This document shows positions 1 to 9,438 of a stretch of DNA of 64,000 bases, piece after piece. Origin of the DNA: Mucilaginibacter ginsenosidivorans (GTDB lineage Bacteria; Bacteroidota; Bacteroidia; Sphingobacteriales; Sphingobacteriaceae); the NCBI RefSeq assembly GCF_007971025.1, contig NZ_CP042436.1, positions 2,232,001 to 2,296,000 of the forward strand, in the 5' to 3' direction. Position 1 is the first letter of the stretch. Each line of letters starts with the position of its first letter. The notes under the pieces are model-generated. The model made no database searches. It was not told where the DNA came from and was given only the letters and a program-made list of their open reading frames with translations. The position numbers and the translations under genes are program-made.

Positions 1-477
1 ATTCGACTTTGCGGCCTCAAACTCGGCGGCGGTCAGTACCTTTTTGTCATAAAGTACTTTATCGCGTTTGTATATCGACTCGATGTTGGCAAAACTTGCT
101 TCACTTTGTTTCAGCATCTGCTCAGCATTGGCCACACTTGCTTTTTGCGAGTTGTAAGCAGCTTCGGTACGTTCGTAATCCGATCTCAATATATCCGGCC
201 TGATGCGGCAAAGCAGTTGACCCTTTTTAACCACATCGCCTTCCTTTACAGGCAGTTCAACTACCTCGCCCGAAACTTCGGGGCTGATCTTTACTTCGAC
301 GTGTGCCTTGATCTTTCCGCTGGCCGATACGGTCTCATTTATAGTGCGAACGGATGCCTTTTCGGTAGCGACCTGCGTTTTTTGAGGCTTACCGATAATA
401 CCTGTCGCTTTGCCCACAATCAGCAACACCACAAGCACGCCCAGCGAGATCAAAATATATTTAGTAGTCTTTCCCAT
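1..477 (-). CDS. RND/ABC efflux periplasmic adaptor, HlyD/MacA family (partial, N-terminal 159 codons)
   Basis: The reading frame is open from an ATG at 477 to the window edge, so only the N-terminal 159 residues are visible. It begins with a short basic stretch and one membrane anchor (about residues 7-24, ILISLGVLVVLL). A biotinyl-lipoyl-like half motif follows (SPEVSGEVVELPVKEGDVV), then the start of an alpha-helical hairpin rich in Ala, Gln and Glu. This order is typical of membrane-fusion proteins that link an inner-membrane pump to a TolC channel. It lies 64 bases downstream of a TolC-type gene on the same strand, so the two probably form an efflux operon whose pump gene would be beyond the left edge. 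The substrate cannot be told. Confidence 0.85.
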   Translation of the reverse strand, partial: MGKTTKYILISLGVLVVLLIVGKATGIIGKPQKTQVATEKASVRTINETVSASGKIKAHVEVKISPEVSGEVVELPVKEGDVVKKGQLLCRIRPDILRSDYERTEAAYNSQKASVANAEQMLKQSEASFANIESIYKRDKVLYDKKVLTAAEFEAAKSN

Positions 478-541
478 TTTTGTAAATTCTAATATCTATG
501 TTCTTATTTCTGATTTTTAAATTGTAATGCTCTGATTACTA

Positions 542-1990
542 TTATAATGTTATCGTATTGCCCAAATAGTAATCAATTACTTTACTCCTGAACACTACTT
601 CGTACTTGGCCTCTATCATATCGTTTTGGGCCTTGTTATAATTGGTGAGCGATGTGTTATAATCAAGCGAGTTCACCAACCCTACGTTATATCTTTCCTG
701 CATTACGTTAAATGCATCTTTATCGGCCTGGTAAGTTTGCTGTGCCGAAGCATAGCGGCGTACAGCGGCATTCAGATCGAGCACGGCCTGGGTAATGGTT
801 TTACTCAGGTTGTTTTTTGCCAGTTGGGTAGCTACCTGTGCATTCTCATAGCTCAGCTTAGCTTTGGAAACCGATGTGCGGGCGCTGAAATGGTTAAATA
901 TGGGTATCTGCAGGCTTACACCAACAAACTGGTTAAAGTTGTCCTTAAACTGGTTGCCAAACGAATAGTACCCATAAATAGGGCTTGAAACCGGGAACTG
1001 CGTTTTAACCAATTGCCCGGTACCGTCAACAACACCTATGGTTTGTGTTTCAGGCGTGGTCCCTCCTAAAAGGCGGAATGATTGCTGGGCGCTTGAATAA
1101 TAGGAATTTAAATTGCCTATCAAAGAAATGCTTGGATAGTAGTTGCCCCTGGCCACTTTAATGGCCTGTGCATAGCTTTGCTGTTGTGTTTCGGCAAGCT
1201 TTACATCCGGGTTTACCGAGAGGGCGGTTTTTATAACCTCGTTAGGATCGTAAGCTGTTTTAATATCGTTCAATTTGCTGATGTCGGGCCTTTCCACTTT
1301 TATCCCGGTGTTGGGGTCCATTTCCATGTATTGTTTTAAGACCAGGATGGACAGATCGAGCTGGTTTTGCGCGGTTGTCAGGTTATATTCGGCTGTGGAC
1401 AGTCCAGCTTTTGCCTGCGACAGATCGGCAAGTGACAGGTTGCCGGCATCAAAGCTTTGCTGTGTGCGGTCGAGGGTTATTTTGGCGATGTCTATCTGTT
1501 GCTGGGCGGCGGTTACCAGGTCCTGGTTGGTTAATATCTGCAGGTAATCGGTCACCACGTTCAAAACGAGGTCGTTCTTGATCTTGGCAGTACTGGTTTT
1601 GTCAACATCCAGCAATAGCTTATTTTGCAGTATCTGGTTGCGCAATTGCCCGCCCTGGAAAAGCGTAAATTGCACCGTAGCCGAACCGTTTACGTTAAAC
1701 ACGGTTTGATTAACATAGGCATAGTTACCCGATACCGGGCTGCGGCCAAAACCCCAACCGGCGGTAGGACTGGCACTGGCGCTTGGTAAAAGGTTATACT
1801 TGCTTTGCTTTAGATCCTCCGCGGCGAGCGATTCGGTAAATTTTGCCTGCTTGATGGTAAGATTCCGGTCAAGCGCCAGGTCGACCGCCTTTTGAAGCGA
1901 GATAACTTCCTGCGCATTGGCGCGAAAAGTACTCCCTGCTGCGATCACAAGCACTGCAAGCGCCCACTTCTTTATTATTGTTACATTCAT
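542..1990 (-). CDS. TolC family outer-membrane efflux protein
   Basis: Encodes about 482 residues with a signal peptide (hydrophobic ALAVLVIAAG, cleavage probable after ANA near residue 26). Two outer-membrane efflux (OEP) repeats of long amphipathic helices follow, with typical phrases such as SLQKAVDLALDRNLTIKQA near the mature N-terminus. It should form a trimeric outer-membrane and periplasmic channel for an efflux pump. I start at the ATG at 1990; the frame extends to a TTG at 2008, which adds six residues that fit a signal peptide poorly. The adaptor gene follows 64 bases downstream. The upstream region is shared with a divergent polysaccharide deacetylase and holds a short-word repeat. 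Confidence 0.92.
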   Translation of the reverse strand: MNVTIIKKWALAVLVIAAGSTFRANAQEVISLQKAVDLALDRNLTIKQAKFTESLAAEDLKQSKYNLLPSASASPTAGWGFGRSPVSGNYAYVNQTVFNVNGSATVQFTLFQGGQLRNQILQNKLLLDVDKTSTAKIKNDLVLNVVTDYLQILTNQDLVTAAQQQIDIAKITLDRTQQSFDAGNLSLADLSQAKAGLSTAEYNLTTAQNQLDLSILVLKQYMEMDPNTGIKVERPDISKLNDIKTAYDPNEVIKTALSVNPDVKLAETQQQSYAQAIKVARGNYYPSISLIGNLNSYYSSAQQSFRLLGGTTPETQTIGVVDGTGQLVKTQFPVSSPIYGYYSFGNQFKDNFNQFVGVSLQIPIFNHFSARTSVSKAKLSYENAQVATQLAKNNLSKTITQAVLDLNAAVRRYASAQQTYQADKDAFNVMQERYNVGLVNSLDYNTSLTNYNKAQNDMIEAKYEVVFRSKVIDYYLGNTITL

Positions 1991-2042
1991 ATTGTGGCCT
2001 TGTGTCAAGGTTTTATATTTATTGATCTATCGGATTAACTGG

Positions 2043-2083
2043 TTATTGAATATTCAGTAATTCAATAAATCAGTCTTTCAGTC
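2043..2083. repeat. Short-word stutter repeat, ACTGA/ATTGAA family, copy 1
   Basis: The divergent intergenic region contains an imperfect run of the words TTGAAT, TTCAGT, TTCAAT and TCAGTC. Read on the minus strand it contains CTGATTTATTGAATTACTGA. Nearly the same string occurs on the plus strand at 14466-14505, also between divergent genes. No coding potential is seen. Confidence 0.6.
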
Positions 2084-2097
2084 ATTATCTTTACCCC

Positions 2098-2715
2098 ATG
2101 TACCTGGTAAAAACGCCGCGGCTTTTAAAGCAATTGTATCCCAGTTTGTTGTGGAATAAAGCCCGCGATAACCAACGTATTTATGTCACTTTTGACGACG
2201 GCCCTATACCCATTGTTACACCGTTTGTTTTAAATATTTTAGAACAGTACCGGGCAAAGGCTACTTTTTTCTGCATCGGCGACAATGTAAACAAACACCC
2301 GGATATTTTTGAGCAGGTAAAAAATGCGGGCCACGCTATCGGGAACCACACTTTTAACCATTTAAAAGGATGGAAGACCGGCGACAAAACTTACCTGGAT
2401 AATTTTTTAAAAGCGGATGAACTGGTTGGCTCAAATCTCTTCCGGCCGCCCTATGGACGTATCAAACGGTCGCAGATAAAACTGTTAAGAGAAGCAAAAC
2501 CAGGCCTGGATATCGTGATGTGGGATGTGCTTAGCGGGGACTTTGACCAAAAACTGTCGCCTGAAGATTGTTTAACGAATGTATTAAAGCATACCGAACC
2601 CGGCTCCATCATCGTGTTTCACGACAGCCTGAAAGCTTTTGACCGGCTGGAGTATGTGTTGCCAAAGGCGATGGAGGAATGGAGCAGGAGGGGGTGGGAG
2701 TTTGCTTCGTTATAG
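2098..2715 (+). CDS. Polysaccharide deacetylase, carbohydrate esterase 4 (NodB) family
   Basis: A 205-residue single-domain NodB-fold protein. The catalytic and metal motif TFDDGP is at residues 31-36 (Asp33, Asp34), and the zinc-binding pair His84 and His88 lies in HTFNH. Later motifs RPPYG and FHDS match conserved motifs 3 and 5. Such enzymes remove N-acetyl groups from GlcNAc polymers such as peptidoglycan or chitooligosaccharides. There is no clear signal peptide: the N-terminus is MYLVKTPRLLKQLYP, so it is cytoplasmic or uses an atypical anchor, which is common for short Bacteroidota members. It is monocistronic and divergent from the TolC gene. The substrate is unknown. Confidence 0.9.
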   Translation: MYLVKTPRLLKQLYPSLLWNKARDNQRIYVTFDDGPIPIVTPFVLNILEQYRAKATFFCIGDNVNKHPDIFEQVKNAGHAIGNHTFNHLKGWKTGDKTYLDNFLKADELVGSNLFRPPYGRIKRSQIKLLREAKPGLDIVMWDVLSGDFDQKLSPEDCLTNVLKHTEPGSIIVFHDSLKAFDRLEYVLPKAMEEWSRRGWEFASL

Positions 2716-2890
2716 TGGCAGTAGGTTTTGAACTATGATTTTTATGATTAAATGAAAGTTATGATAATCACAGTTGTCGCAAGATCAATAAAATGATAGT
2801 TCAGACAATGCGCCAGGGATAGGAATGTATACCTGCCTGCGCGAAACGCCTGCAGGCGTATGAATGGATAGCCCGCCCGGGCGCCCAAAG

Positions 2891-2975
2891 CCTCACCTAA
2901 ATCCTCTCCAAAGAAGAGGACTTTCAATTTCGTTAGTCTCCCCCTTTCCTTTTTGGGAGGGGCCGGGGGTGAGGT
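2891..2975. repeat. CCTCACC...GGTGAGG hairpin repeat in the 374-base gap before aconitase
   Basis: The gap 2716-3089 has no gene. It contains a hairpin-like unit opening with CCTCACCTAAATCCTCTCC and closing with GGGAGGGGCCGGGGGTGAGG. Related GC-rich units lie at 12555-12630, 45129-45165 and 54972-55010, so this is a dispersed intergenic family. A second degenerate motif, GGCGTATGAATGGATAGCC near 2855-2873, resembles GGCGCATGAACGGATAGCC at about 52655-52673. The remainder shows nothing recognisable. Confidence 0.7.
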
Positions 2976-3089
2976 TAATTAAAAAACAAATCGCTGACGG
3001 CATTTTACCTGTAATTTTCCTAAATTCGCCGCGTTAGGCTTTTGTGTGGCCTGGCCCTGTTTTTTTACTTCACCTAAAGATCAAATACA

Positions 3090-5354
3090 ATGGCTTTTGA
3101 TTTAGATATGATCAAAAAGGTTTACGATCGCTACAGCGCCCGCGTGGCTGCTGCCCGTACCGCGACCGGCAAACCCCTTACCTTAACCGAGAAAATTTTA
3201 TACGCCCACCTTTCGGAGGGCGACGCCCATAAAGCCTATGGCCGTGGTACCGACTATGTTGACTTTGCACCCGACCGCGTGGCCATGCAGGATGCTACCG
3301 CGCAGATGGCGCTGCTGCAGTTTATGCAGGCCGGCCGTCCGCAGGTTGCTGTGCCAAGTACCGTGCATTGCGACCACCTGATACAGGCTAAAATAGGCGC
3401 TGACACCGATCTGCAAACCGCCAAGGATGTGAACAAGGAAGTTTATGATTTCCTGGCATCGGTATCGGATAAATACGGTATCGGTTTCTGGAAACCGGGT
3501 GCGGGTATTATTCACCAGGTAGTGCTGGAGAATTATGCTTTCCCGGGTGGTATGATGATCGGTACCGACTCGCACACGCCAAACGCGGGTGGTTTGGGTA
3601 TGATTGCCATTGGTGTTGGCGGCGCCGATGCCTGCGACGTAATGGCGGGTCTGCCATGGGAGCTTAAGTTCCCTAAGCTGATAGGTGTGCATTTGACCGG
3701 TAAACTATCGGGCTGGACATCCGCCAAGGACGTTATCCTGCGTGTGGCCGGTATCCTGACCGTAAAAGGCGGAACAGGGGCCATAGTTGAATATTTTGGC
3801 GAAGGCGCACGTTCGCTTTCGGCAACAGGTAAAGGAACCATCTGTAACATGGGCGCCGAAATTGGGGCCACCACCTCGATATTCGGGTACGACGATAAAG
3901 CCGCCGAATACCTGCGCGGTACCAAACGCGCCGATATTGCCGCTTTGGCCGATACCATTAAAGAACACCTGACCGGCGACGCAGAAGTGTACGCCAATCC
4001 TGAACTATACTTTGACCAGGTTATCGAGATCAACCTGGATGAACTGGAACCGCATGTGAACGGTCCGTTTACGCCCGACCTGGCCTGGCCGATATCCAAA
4101 TTCGCCAAGGCGGTTAAGGAAAATGGCTGGCCGGTTGAACTGGAAGTTGGTTTGATAGGGTCGTGCACCAACTCGTCGTACGAGGATATTACCCGCGCGG
4201 CATCTATCGCGCAGCAGGCCATTGATAAACATTTGAAGGCTAAGGCCGAATATACCATTACCCCCGGGTCGGAGCAGGTGCGTTACACCGTTGAACGTGA
4301 TGGCTACCTCAATACTTTCGAGCAGATAGGCGGCGTGGTGCTGGCTAACGCCTGCGGCCCCTGTATTGGCCAGTGGGCGCGCCATACCGACGACCCTACG
4401 CGTAAAAATTCTATCATCACCTCGTTCAACCGTAACTTTGCCAAACGGCAGGACGGCAACCCCAATACGCACGCCTTTGTGGCATCGCCCGAGATAGTGA
4501 CGGCGTTTGCTATTGCCGGCGACCTGACCTTTAACCCGCTTACCGATACCCTGACCAACGAAAACGGCGAGCAGGTGAAGCTGGACGAGCCGCAGGGTAT
4601 TGAAATGCCGATAAAAGGTTACGCCGTGGAGGACGCCGGTTACCAGGCGCCTGCCGAGGACGGCAGCAGCGTGGAAGTAAAGGTGGACCCAAAATCGGCG
4701 CGTTTGCAATTGCTGGATCCGTTCCCGGCATGGGAAGGCACCGATCTGAGCGGTTTGCGCCTGCTGATAAAAGCCAAGGGCAAATGTACCACCGACCATA
4801 TCTCCATGGCCGGGCCGTGGCTGAAGTTCCGCGGGCATTTGGATAATATATCCAACAACATGCTTATCGGTGCCATCAACTACTTTAACGGCAATGCCGA
4901 CAGCGTGAAGAACGAACTGACCGGCGAATACGGCCCGGTACCTGCCACCCAGCGCGACTATAAGGCGCATGGCATAGGCACCGTGGTAGTAGGCGACGAG
5001 AACTACGGCGAAGGATCGAGTCGTGAACATGCCGCTATGGAACCCCGCCACCTGGGCGTGCGCGCCATACTGGTAAAATCGTTCGCCCGTATACACGAGA
5101 CCAACCTGAAAAAGCAGGGTATGCTGGCCATTACCTTTGCCGACCCTGCCGATTACGAAAAGGTGCAGGAAGACGATACCATTTCCATTAAGGGCCTTAC
5201 CGAATTTGCCCCCGGCAAGCAGCTAACCGTAGTGCTGCACCACAAGGACGGCACAACCGACGCCTTTGCCGTAAACCATACCTACAACGCCCAGCAGATA
5301 GAGTGGTTTAAAGCGGGGGGGGCGTTGAATATTATACGACGCCAAATGGCTTGA
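3090..5354 (+). CDS. acn: Aconitate hydratase
   Basis: A 754-residue enzyme, close in length to mitochondrial-type aconitase. It interconverts citrate and isocitrate in the TCA cycle using a [4Fe-4S] cluster. The three cluster cysteines are visible: Cys359 in [10 protein letters not shown], and Cys422 and Cys425 in ACGPCIGQ. The substrate loop with SRE ([14 protein letters not shown]) is in the C-terminal swivel domain. The gene stands alone, with a strong terminator 50 bases after its stop and a word-repeat between. Codon use is high in GC, in contrast to the AT-rich gene that follows. Confidence is very high from full-length motif order. Confidence 0.98.
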   Translation: MAFDLDMIKKVYDRYSARVAAARTATGKPLTLTEKILYAHLSEGDAHKAYGRGTDYVDFAPDRVAMQDATAQMALLQFMQAGRPQVAVPSTVHCDHLIQAKIGADTDLQTAKDVNKEVYDFLASVSDKYGIGFWKPGAGIIHQVVLENYAFPGGMMIGTDSHTPNAGGLGMIAIGVGGADACDVMAGLPWELKFPKLIGVHLTGKLSGWTSAKDVILRVAGILTVKGGTGAIVEYFGEGARSLSATGKGTICNMGAEIGATTSIFGYDDKAAEYLRGTKRADIAALADTIKEHLTGDAEVYANPELYFDQVIEINLDELEPHVNGPFTPDLAWPISKFAKAVKENGWPVELEVGLIGSCTNSSYEDITRAASIAQQAIDKHLKAKAEYTITPGSEQVRYTVERDGYLNTFEQIGGVVLANACGPCIGQWARHTDDPTRKNSIITSFNRNFAKRQDGNPNTHAFVASPEIVTAFAIAGDLTFNPLTDTLTNENGEQVKLDEPQGIEMPIKGYAVEDAGYQAPAEDGSSVEVKVDPKSARLQLLDPFPAWEGTDLSGLRLLIKAKGKCTTDHISMAGPWLKFRGHLDNISNNMLIGAINYFNGNADSVKNELTGEYGPVPATQRDYKAHGIGTVVVGDENYGEGSSREHAAMEPRHLGVRAILVKSFARIHETNLKKQGMLAITFADPADYEKVQEDDTISIKGLTEFAPGKQLTVVLHHKDGTTDAFAVNHTYNAQQIEWFKAGGALNIIRRQMA

Positions 5355-5359
5355 GGTTA

Positions 5360-5391
5360 GAGTCAAGAATCAAGAGCCAAGAATCAAGATA
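5360..5391. repeat. CCAAGAATCAAGA stutter repeat, copy 1
   Basis: Just after the aconitase stop are tandem imperfect copies of the words TCAAGAATCAAGA and CCAAGAATCAAGA. The same word family recurs at 52693-52756 and at 60763-60828, where both complementary arms form a long hairpin. Only one arm is present here. Confidence 0.7.
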
Positions 5392-5403
5392 GCATAGTTT
5401 AGG

Positions 5404-5430
5404 AGCCTTCCCGGTTGGGGAGGCTTTTTT
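5404..5430 (+). terminator. Rho-independent terminator of acn
   Basis: Stem AGCCTTCCC pairs with GGGGAGGCT (one G-U pair) around a short GGTT loop. A run of six T follows. It lies 50 bases after the aconitase stop codon. Confidence 0.9.
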
Positions 5431-5462
5431 GTTGGGGGTTACTGCAAACTGCCAGCTTATAT

Positions 5463-5478
5463 CCCGATAGCTATCGGG
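5463..5478. repeat. Perfect 16-bp palindrome CCCGATAGCTATCGGG
   Basis: A perfect inverted repeat with no loop, in the 342-base gap between acn and the OLD-family gene. From memory, this palindrome is frequent between genes in Bacteroidota, so it is probably a dispersed repeat and not a local operator. The rest of the gap (5479-5696) holds no gene or clear signal, and its GC content falls towards the next gene. Confidence 0.6.
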
Positions 5479-5696
5479 GCGGTGTTCGATATTCTGATGA
5501 GGGTTTTACGCTGCTCCAAAGGAGTCCCTTCGGAACTATCCTTATCGCGGGTTTAACTGTGAATTAACCCGATGTGCCGCTATTGCTCAAAAATGAACAT
5601 TCTGCATTTCAACCGCCTGAAAAATTGGGTGTTTTCACCGAGGTCTAAACTAGAATTAAATAGTAACTTTATTTTAGACATGCCTCTTTTCACAGT

Positions 5697-7457
5697 ATGA
5701 TTACATCGATTAAATTTAAAAACTTCAAAGCCTTAGAAGAATTTACTATTCATTTAAAAAAATTCAATGTCCTAACTGGCCCGAACAATAATGGTAAATC
5801 GACCATCCTCGATGGGTTAAGATTATTGCAAGCGGCTTATAGGTATGCATCTAGAACTACTCCCAAGTACATCAATAATCCATTAGGACAAAAGTTTTGG
5901 GGATTTGTGATACCTCCTAATAGTTTGCCTATTAATACAGATTATATCCAAACGAATTTTAATACCTCAGAGCCATCAATAATTAGATATTCGATTGATT
6001 CTGGAAAAACTCTCATTTTATCATTTCATCCAGAATACCCTACCTATCTTTTCTTTGATACGCCAAACAGAATACCTAGATCTTCTACAGACTTCAGAAA
6101 TGAGTTCCCTCTAAATATCGCTATTATACCTACACTTGGACCTTTCGAAATTGGCGAAGAATTATTGAGCCAAGAATACGTCAAGAGGTGGTATGGCAGC
6201 AGAAGGTCGCCAAGAATGTTTAGAAGCTACTGGTTCTATAATCTTGAAAGATTCGATGAGTTTAAAAAACTAGTTGAAGCGACATGGTTGGGAATGTCTA
6301 TAAATTTTCCTCAAAAAGCAGATCAGTTTAGTAAAGAGCTTTTTATGTTTTGTGAGGAAGAACGAATTCCGAGAGAAATAAGTTGGGCAGGATTTGGCTT
6401 CCAGATTTGGCTTCAGTTATTAACACACATTGTAAACGCCAAAAATGCGAGTCTAATTGTTGTTGATGAACCAGAAATTTATCTCCATCCTGATTTACAA
6501 CATAAGGTTTTAGAACTACTACGACATTATAATGCAGATATTATGATAGCAACTCATTCCGTCGAAATAATTAACTCCGTAGAACCAAATGATGTTGTAC
6601 TTGTCGATAAAAAAAATAAATCGGCAAAAAGGATCACTGATTTAATTGGTCTACAAAATGTGGCTAATCTATTAGGTAGTGGACAAAATATAGAGCTGAC
6701 CAGATTAGCGCGTGGGAAAAAAATATTATTTGTAGAGGGTAAAGATTTGAAGTTATTAAATAAACTATCTAAAATTTGTAAACATGATAATTTATTTTCC
6801 GATTCGAAAATCACAGTTATACCGATAGAAGGTTTTGGCCAACATGATAGAATTATTCACACCAATTGGGCATTTACAAAGATTTTAGGTGAAGAGTTAA
6901 AAATTGCTGTACTCCTTGATCGGGATTATCGGGCCGATGAAACAATATCTAAAATATTAGAAAAGTTACAGAAAGAGGTTAATTATGCCCACATATTAAG
7001 AAAAAAAGAAATCGAGAATTATTTTTTAATTCCTTCTGCAATCCAAAGAGCTATTGATTCAAGATTAGAGGAACGAATAAAAAACGGTTATATAGATGAA
7101 AAGCCTGTAATTAAACTAAATGATATATTATTGAATCTAACAGACAATTTTAAATCTGAAGTAATAGGACAGGTGATAGCAAGACGAGCGGAGTCATATC
7201 GAAAGTCCGAAGATTTCTCTAAAATAATATCTGACATAAACAGAGAAGTAGACAGTAATTGGAAAGATTTGCAGTATAGACTTAACGTAATTTCAGGTAA
7301 ACAATTTATTTCATTTATGAACGATTATTTACAGGAAAATTTTAAGATTTCGATAAGTTGCCCACTAATATCTAATTATTTAACAATAAAGGATATTGAT
7401 AATGAAGTGCTGGAGTTCTTAAATCAGCTTGAAAAGTTCAAACTGGAGCGTATGTAA
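5697..7457 (+). CDS. OLD-family ATP-dependent endonuclease (AAA ATPase + TOPRIM)
   Basis: A 586-residue protein with an ABC/SMC-type ATPase domain split around a long insertion. Walker A is GPNNNGKST (residues 28-36), Walker B is VVDEPE (Asp257, Glu258), and an H-loop follows in IATHSVEI. A TOPRIM nuclease domain comes next: FVEGKD with Glu347, DRD at 408-410, and the KEIENYFL motif usual in OLD proteins. OLD enzymes cleave DNA and several act in phage defence. GajA of Gabija is a relative, but no UvrD-like GajB partner is present, so this is a stand-alone (class 1-like) arrangement. The gene is visibly AT-rich compared with aconitase and its neighbours, which suggests transfer. DNA target and role are unknown. 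Confidence 0.88.
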   Translation: MITSIKFKNFKALEEFTIHLKKFNVLTGPNNNGKSTILDGLRLLQAAYRYASRTTPKYINNPLGQKFWGFVIPPNSLPINTDYIQTNFNTSEPSIIRYSIDSGKTLILSFHPEYPTYLFFDTPNRIPRSSTDFRNEFPLNIAIIPTLGPFEIGEELLSQEYVKRWYGSRRSPRMFRSYWFYNLERFDEFKKLVEATWLGMSINFPQKADQFSKELFMFCEEERIPREISWAGFGFQIWLQLLTHIVNAKNASLIVVDEPEIYLHPDLQHKVLELLRHYNADIMIATHSVEIINSVEPNDVVLVDKKNKSAKRITDLIGLQNVANLLGSGQNIELTRLARGKKILFVEGKDLKLLNKLSKICKHDNLFSDSKITVIPIEGFGQHDRIIHTNWAFTKILGEELKIAVLLDRDYRADETISKILEKLQKEVNYAHILRKKEIENYFLIPSAIQRAIDSRLEERIKNGYIDEKPVIKLNDILLNLTDNFKSEVIGQVIARRAESYRKSEDFSKIISDINREVDSNWKDLQYRLNVISGKQFISFMNDYLQENFKISISCPLISNYLTIKDIDNEVLEFLNQLEKFKLERM

Positions 7458-7569
7458 TATATACTACCCCACACTGGCGCAAGAATGCCGGGCTGCCTGC
7501 GGGCAATTGCTTCTTGTGCCTAACTAACCATGCCTAAACCATGTTTAAAGTCAAAGGCACAAGTACCCA

Positions 7570-7707
7570 CACGTTGGTCCGGATTTGCAATCCGGCATCC
7601 AAATAATTTAGGGATTTGCAATCCCGGTGTTTCGTTCGGTTATTATTTGCGGATTACAAATCCGCTGTTTTTTGGAGTCCGGGATTGGAAATCCGGACTA
7701 ACGTTGG
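7570..7707. repeat. REP-like multi-hairpin unit, copy 1 (GGATTTGCAATCC family)
   Basis: A unit of about 138 bases made of four small palindromes: TCCGGATTTGCAATCCGG, GGGATTTGCAATCCC, GCGGATTACAAATCCGC and CCGGGATTGGAAATCCGG. Its outer ends are roughly complementary (ACGTTGGTCCGG at the left, CCGGACTAACGTTGG at the right). A second copy in the same orientation lies at 9439-9583, on the other side of the manganese catalase. The form resembles REP sequences mobilised by REP-associated tyrosine transposases; no transposase is in the window. An ORF that crosses it is a by-product of the repeat. Confidence 0.85.
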
Positions 7708-8037
7708 ACAACACCAACACAACCTCGTCATTGCCTGCCTGTCCGGCAGGCAGGCGAGCAGGAGCGAAGACAACCGACCGCAGGGAGTTCATTAATACCG
7801 ATAAAAAACAAATTATAATATTAATAATCTCTGCACACGCAAATCAGTAGACTGTTGCTTGCGTCTTAGTTACCAATTGCGGTCCCTGACTGGCACAGTT
7901 CGGAGATTGCTTCGTTCCTCGCAATGACGGTATGATGGGATTTTGATGCGGGTAAGTGTGCCGCCCCCCCTTTGCTGTTCTTCAAAATAGTGCCGGCCTG
8001 CGGCAGGCAGGAACGGAACAACCGACCCCAGCCGCGC
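7708..8037. other. Non-coding repeat debris between REP copy 1 and the 8038 hairpin
   Basis: No gene. It contains a palindrome GCCTGCCTG / CAGGCAGGC at 7733-7755, a related CCTGCGGCAGGCAGG near 7995-8009, and the phrase GAGATTGCTTCGTTCCTCGC near 7904-7923. The phrase is of a kind often found in Bacteroidota intergenic repeats. Confidence 0.5.
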
Positions 8038-8109
8038 TGTCATTCTGAGTGAAACGAAGAATCTATCGATACATCATGTTGGGTAATAGATACTTCGCGA
8101 TGAATGACA
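8038..8109. repeat. TGTCATTC...GAATGACA hairpin repeat, copy 1
   Basis: Left arm TGTCATTCTGAGTGAAACG and an inner GAAGAATCTAT are matched by ATAGATACTTC and an outer GAATGACA, giving an imperfect long hairpin. Related TGTCATTTCGA / TCGAAATGACA hairpins lie at 30025-30122 and 63871-63967. Confidence 0.75.
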
Positions 8110-8295
8110 AAATGATTGATGTGAATCGCTATTCCTGCCAAATCTAATATTAATTAGTTCTCAAATATAATTCCTGTAAGTTAAAACATATCGACAGGGG
8201 CGATAGTTGTATTTGTACATTATAACTTCTTTTCACCGGGAGCTTATCCTGGAAAAAAACCATCATTTATTTACTTCATTCAAAAATTAAAGATT

Positions 8296-9237
8296 ATGTT
8301 CCATCACGTAAAAGACTTACAATTTAATGCCCGGGTGTCGCGCCCCGATCCGCGTTTTGCCAACTTATTGTTGGAGCAATTTGGCGGCGAAAACGGCGAG
8401 TTGGCAGCGGCCATGCAATATTTTACCCAGGCTTTTGGCGCAAAAGCGGCGCATCCTGATAAATATGATATGCTGATGGATATAGCCACTGAAGAATTCA
8501 GTCACCTGGAGATTGTGGGTGCTACTATACAGATGCTGTTGAAGGGTGTTAACGGCGAACTGAAAAATGCTGCTGACAGCTCTGAAATTATGCAGGTGAT
8601 GGATGGCAAGGCGTTGAAGGAGAATATCATCCACCAGGCGCTTACAGCTAATCCGCAGTTTGTGATCATTACAGGCGGCGGGGTTACGCCGCGCAACAGC
8701 CAGGGCATACCGTGGTGTGCATCATATGTAAACTCAAACGGCGACCTGACGGTTGACCTGCGCACCAATTTAGCATCAGAGTCGAGAGCAAAATTAGTTT
8801 ATGAGCACCTGATGAAGTTTACGGACGATCCGTACATCCACGAAACCCTCTCTTTCCTGATGACACGCGAGGTAACCCACTATAAAATGTTCGAAGCAGC
8901 GTTGAACAGCATCCCGGATAATTTTCCGCCGGGCGTATTAGCAGCCGATCCGCGCTTTTTGCAGAATACTTATAACCTGTCGGCCGGTACCGTACGCGGT
9001 CCGTGGAACGAGGGCGAAATGCCGGGCCTGGATAAGGAATTTGCCTATGTAGCCGATCCCGTTGGTCAGGCAAGGGAAACAAAAGGGAACACCGAATTAC
9101 CCGATCTGATGAAAAAAGAGCTACAGGACACAGAAAAGCTTAACAAGGAAATGAGCGGGAAAAAAAGCGGCGAAGAGAAAAAGGCTGAACCCAGGGGCGT
9201 GGCCCAATGGAGCACCTATGCCGATCCGCAGGATTAG
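8296..9237 (+). CDS. Manganese catalase (non-haem, ferritin-like)
   Basis: A 313-residue protein that should convert hydrogen peroxide to water and oxygen using a dimanganese centre in a four-helix bundle. Candidate metal ligands are Glu35 in GENGELAAAMQYF, the ExxH pair Glu67/His70 in TEEFSHLEIV, and a second ExxH (Glu192, His195) in REVTHYKMF. The last 50 residues are Lys- and Glu-rich and probably disordered. There is no signal peptide, so it acts in the cytoplasm. It is monocistronic, with its own terminator, and sits between two same-orientation REP-like units. Bacteroidota often carry this gene with general stress genes, but none is adjacent here. Confidence 0.93.
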   Translation: MFHHVKDLQFNARVSRPDPRFANLLLEQFGGENGELAAAMQYFTQAFGAKAAHPDKYDMLMDIATEEFSHLEIVGATIQMLLKGVNGELKNAADSSEIMQVMDGKALKENIIHQALTANPQFVIITGGGVTPRNSQGIPWCASYVNSNGDLTVDLRTNLASESRAKLVYEHLMKFTDDPYIHETLSFLMTREVTHYKMFEAALNSIPDNFPPGVLAADPRFLQNTYNLSAGTVRGPWNEGEMPGLDKEFAYVADPVGQARETKGNTELPDLMKKELQDTEKLNKEMSGKKSGEEKKAEPRGVAQWSTYADPQD

Positions 9238-9268
9238 AAAAGCAACTAACCGTCGTGCCATTGTTACC

Positions 9269-9302
9269 GCAGGGTCTCTCGCCGTGAGGCCCTGCGATTT
9301 TA
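9269..9302 (+). terminator. Terminator of the manganese catalase gene
   Basis: Stem GCAGGGTCTC pairs with GAGGCCCTGC (one G-U pair) around a TCGCCGT loop, followed by a short GATTTT tail. It lies 32 bases after the stop codon. Confidence 0.85.
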
Positions 9303-9352
9303 AACAATAAAGGCCATTCAACAATCAACAGTGTAAACACCTGCCTCGCTGA

Positions 9353-9377
9353 TTAAGTCTTCCGAAGGGCGACTTAA
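9353..9377. repeat. TTAAGTCTTCCG palindromic repeat, copy 1
   Basis: Reads TTAAGTCTTCCGAAGG and ends GGCGACTTAA; the ends are complementary (TTAAGTC / GACTTAA). Near-identical 25-base units lie at 57575-57599 and 58948-58972 in the accessory island. Confidence 0.85.
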
Positions 9378-9438
9378 GCCTATACATGAAATGAAGGACT
9401 CCGTCCGGCAGTAAAACCTGAGGTATTCGCTTTATCCA

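Noticed and set aside
4005..5096. Long minus-strand ORF (363 codons) inside aconitase
   Set aside because: Shadow frame of a GC-rich coding sequence; the plus-strand protein has complete aconitase motifs.
5697..7457. Gabija system
   Set aside because: Only a GajA-like OLD protein is present; there is no UvrD-like GajB gene on either side.
7530..7850. ORF of 106 codons on the plus strand
   Set aside because: It is a translation through the REP-like palindromes (phrases such as WSGFAIRHPNN arise from the repeat) and has no counterpart start or domain. A similar by-product occurs at 9485-9712.
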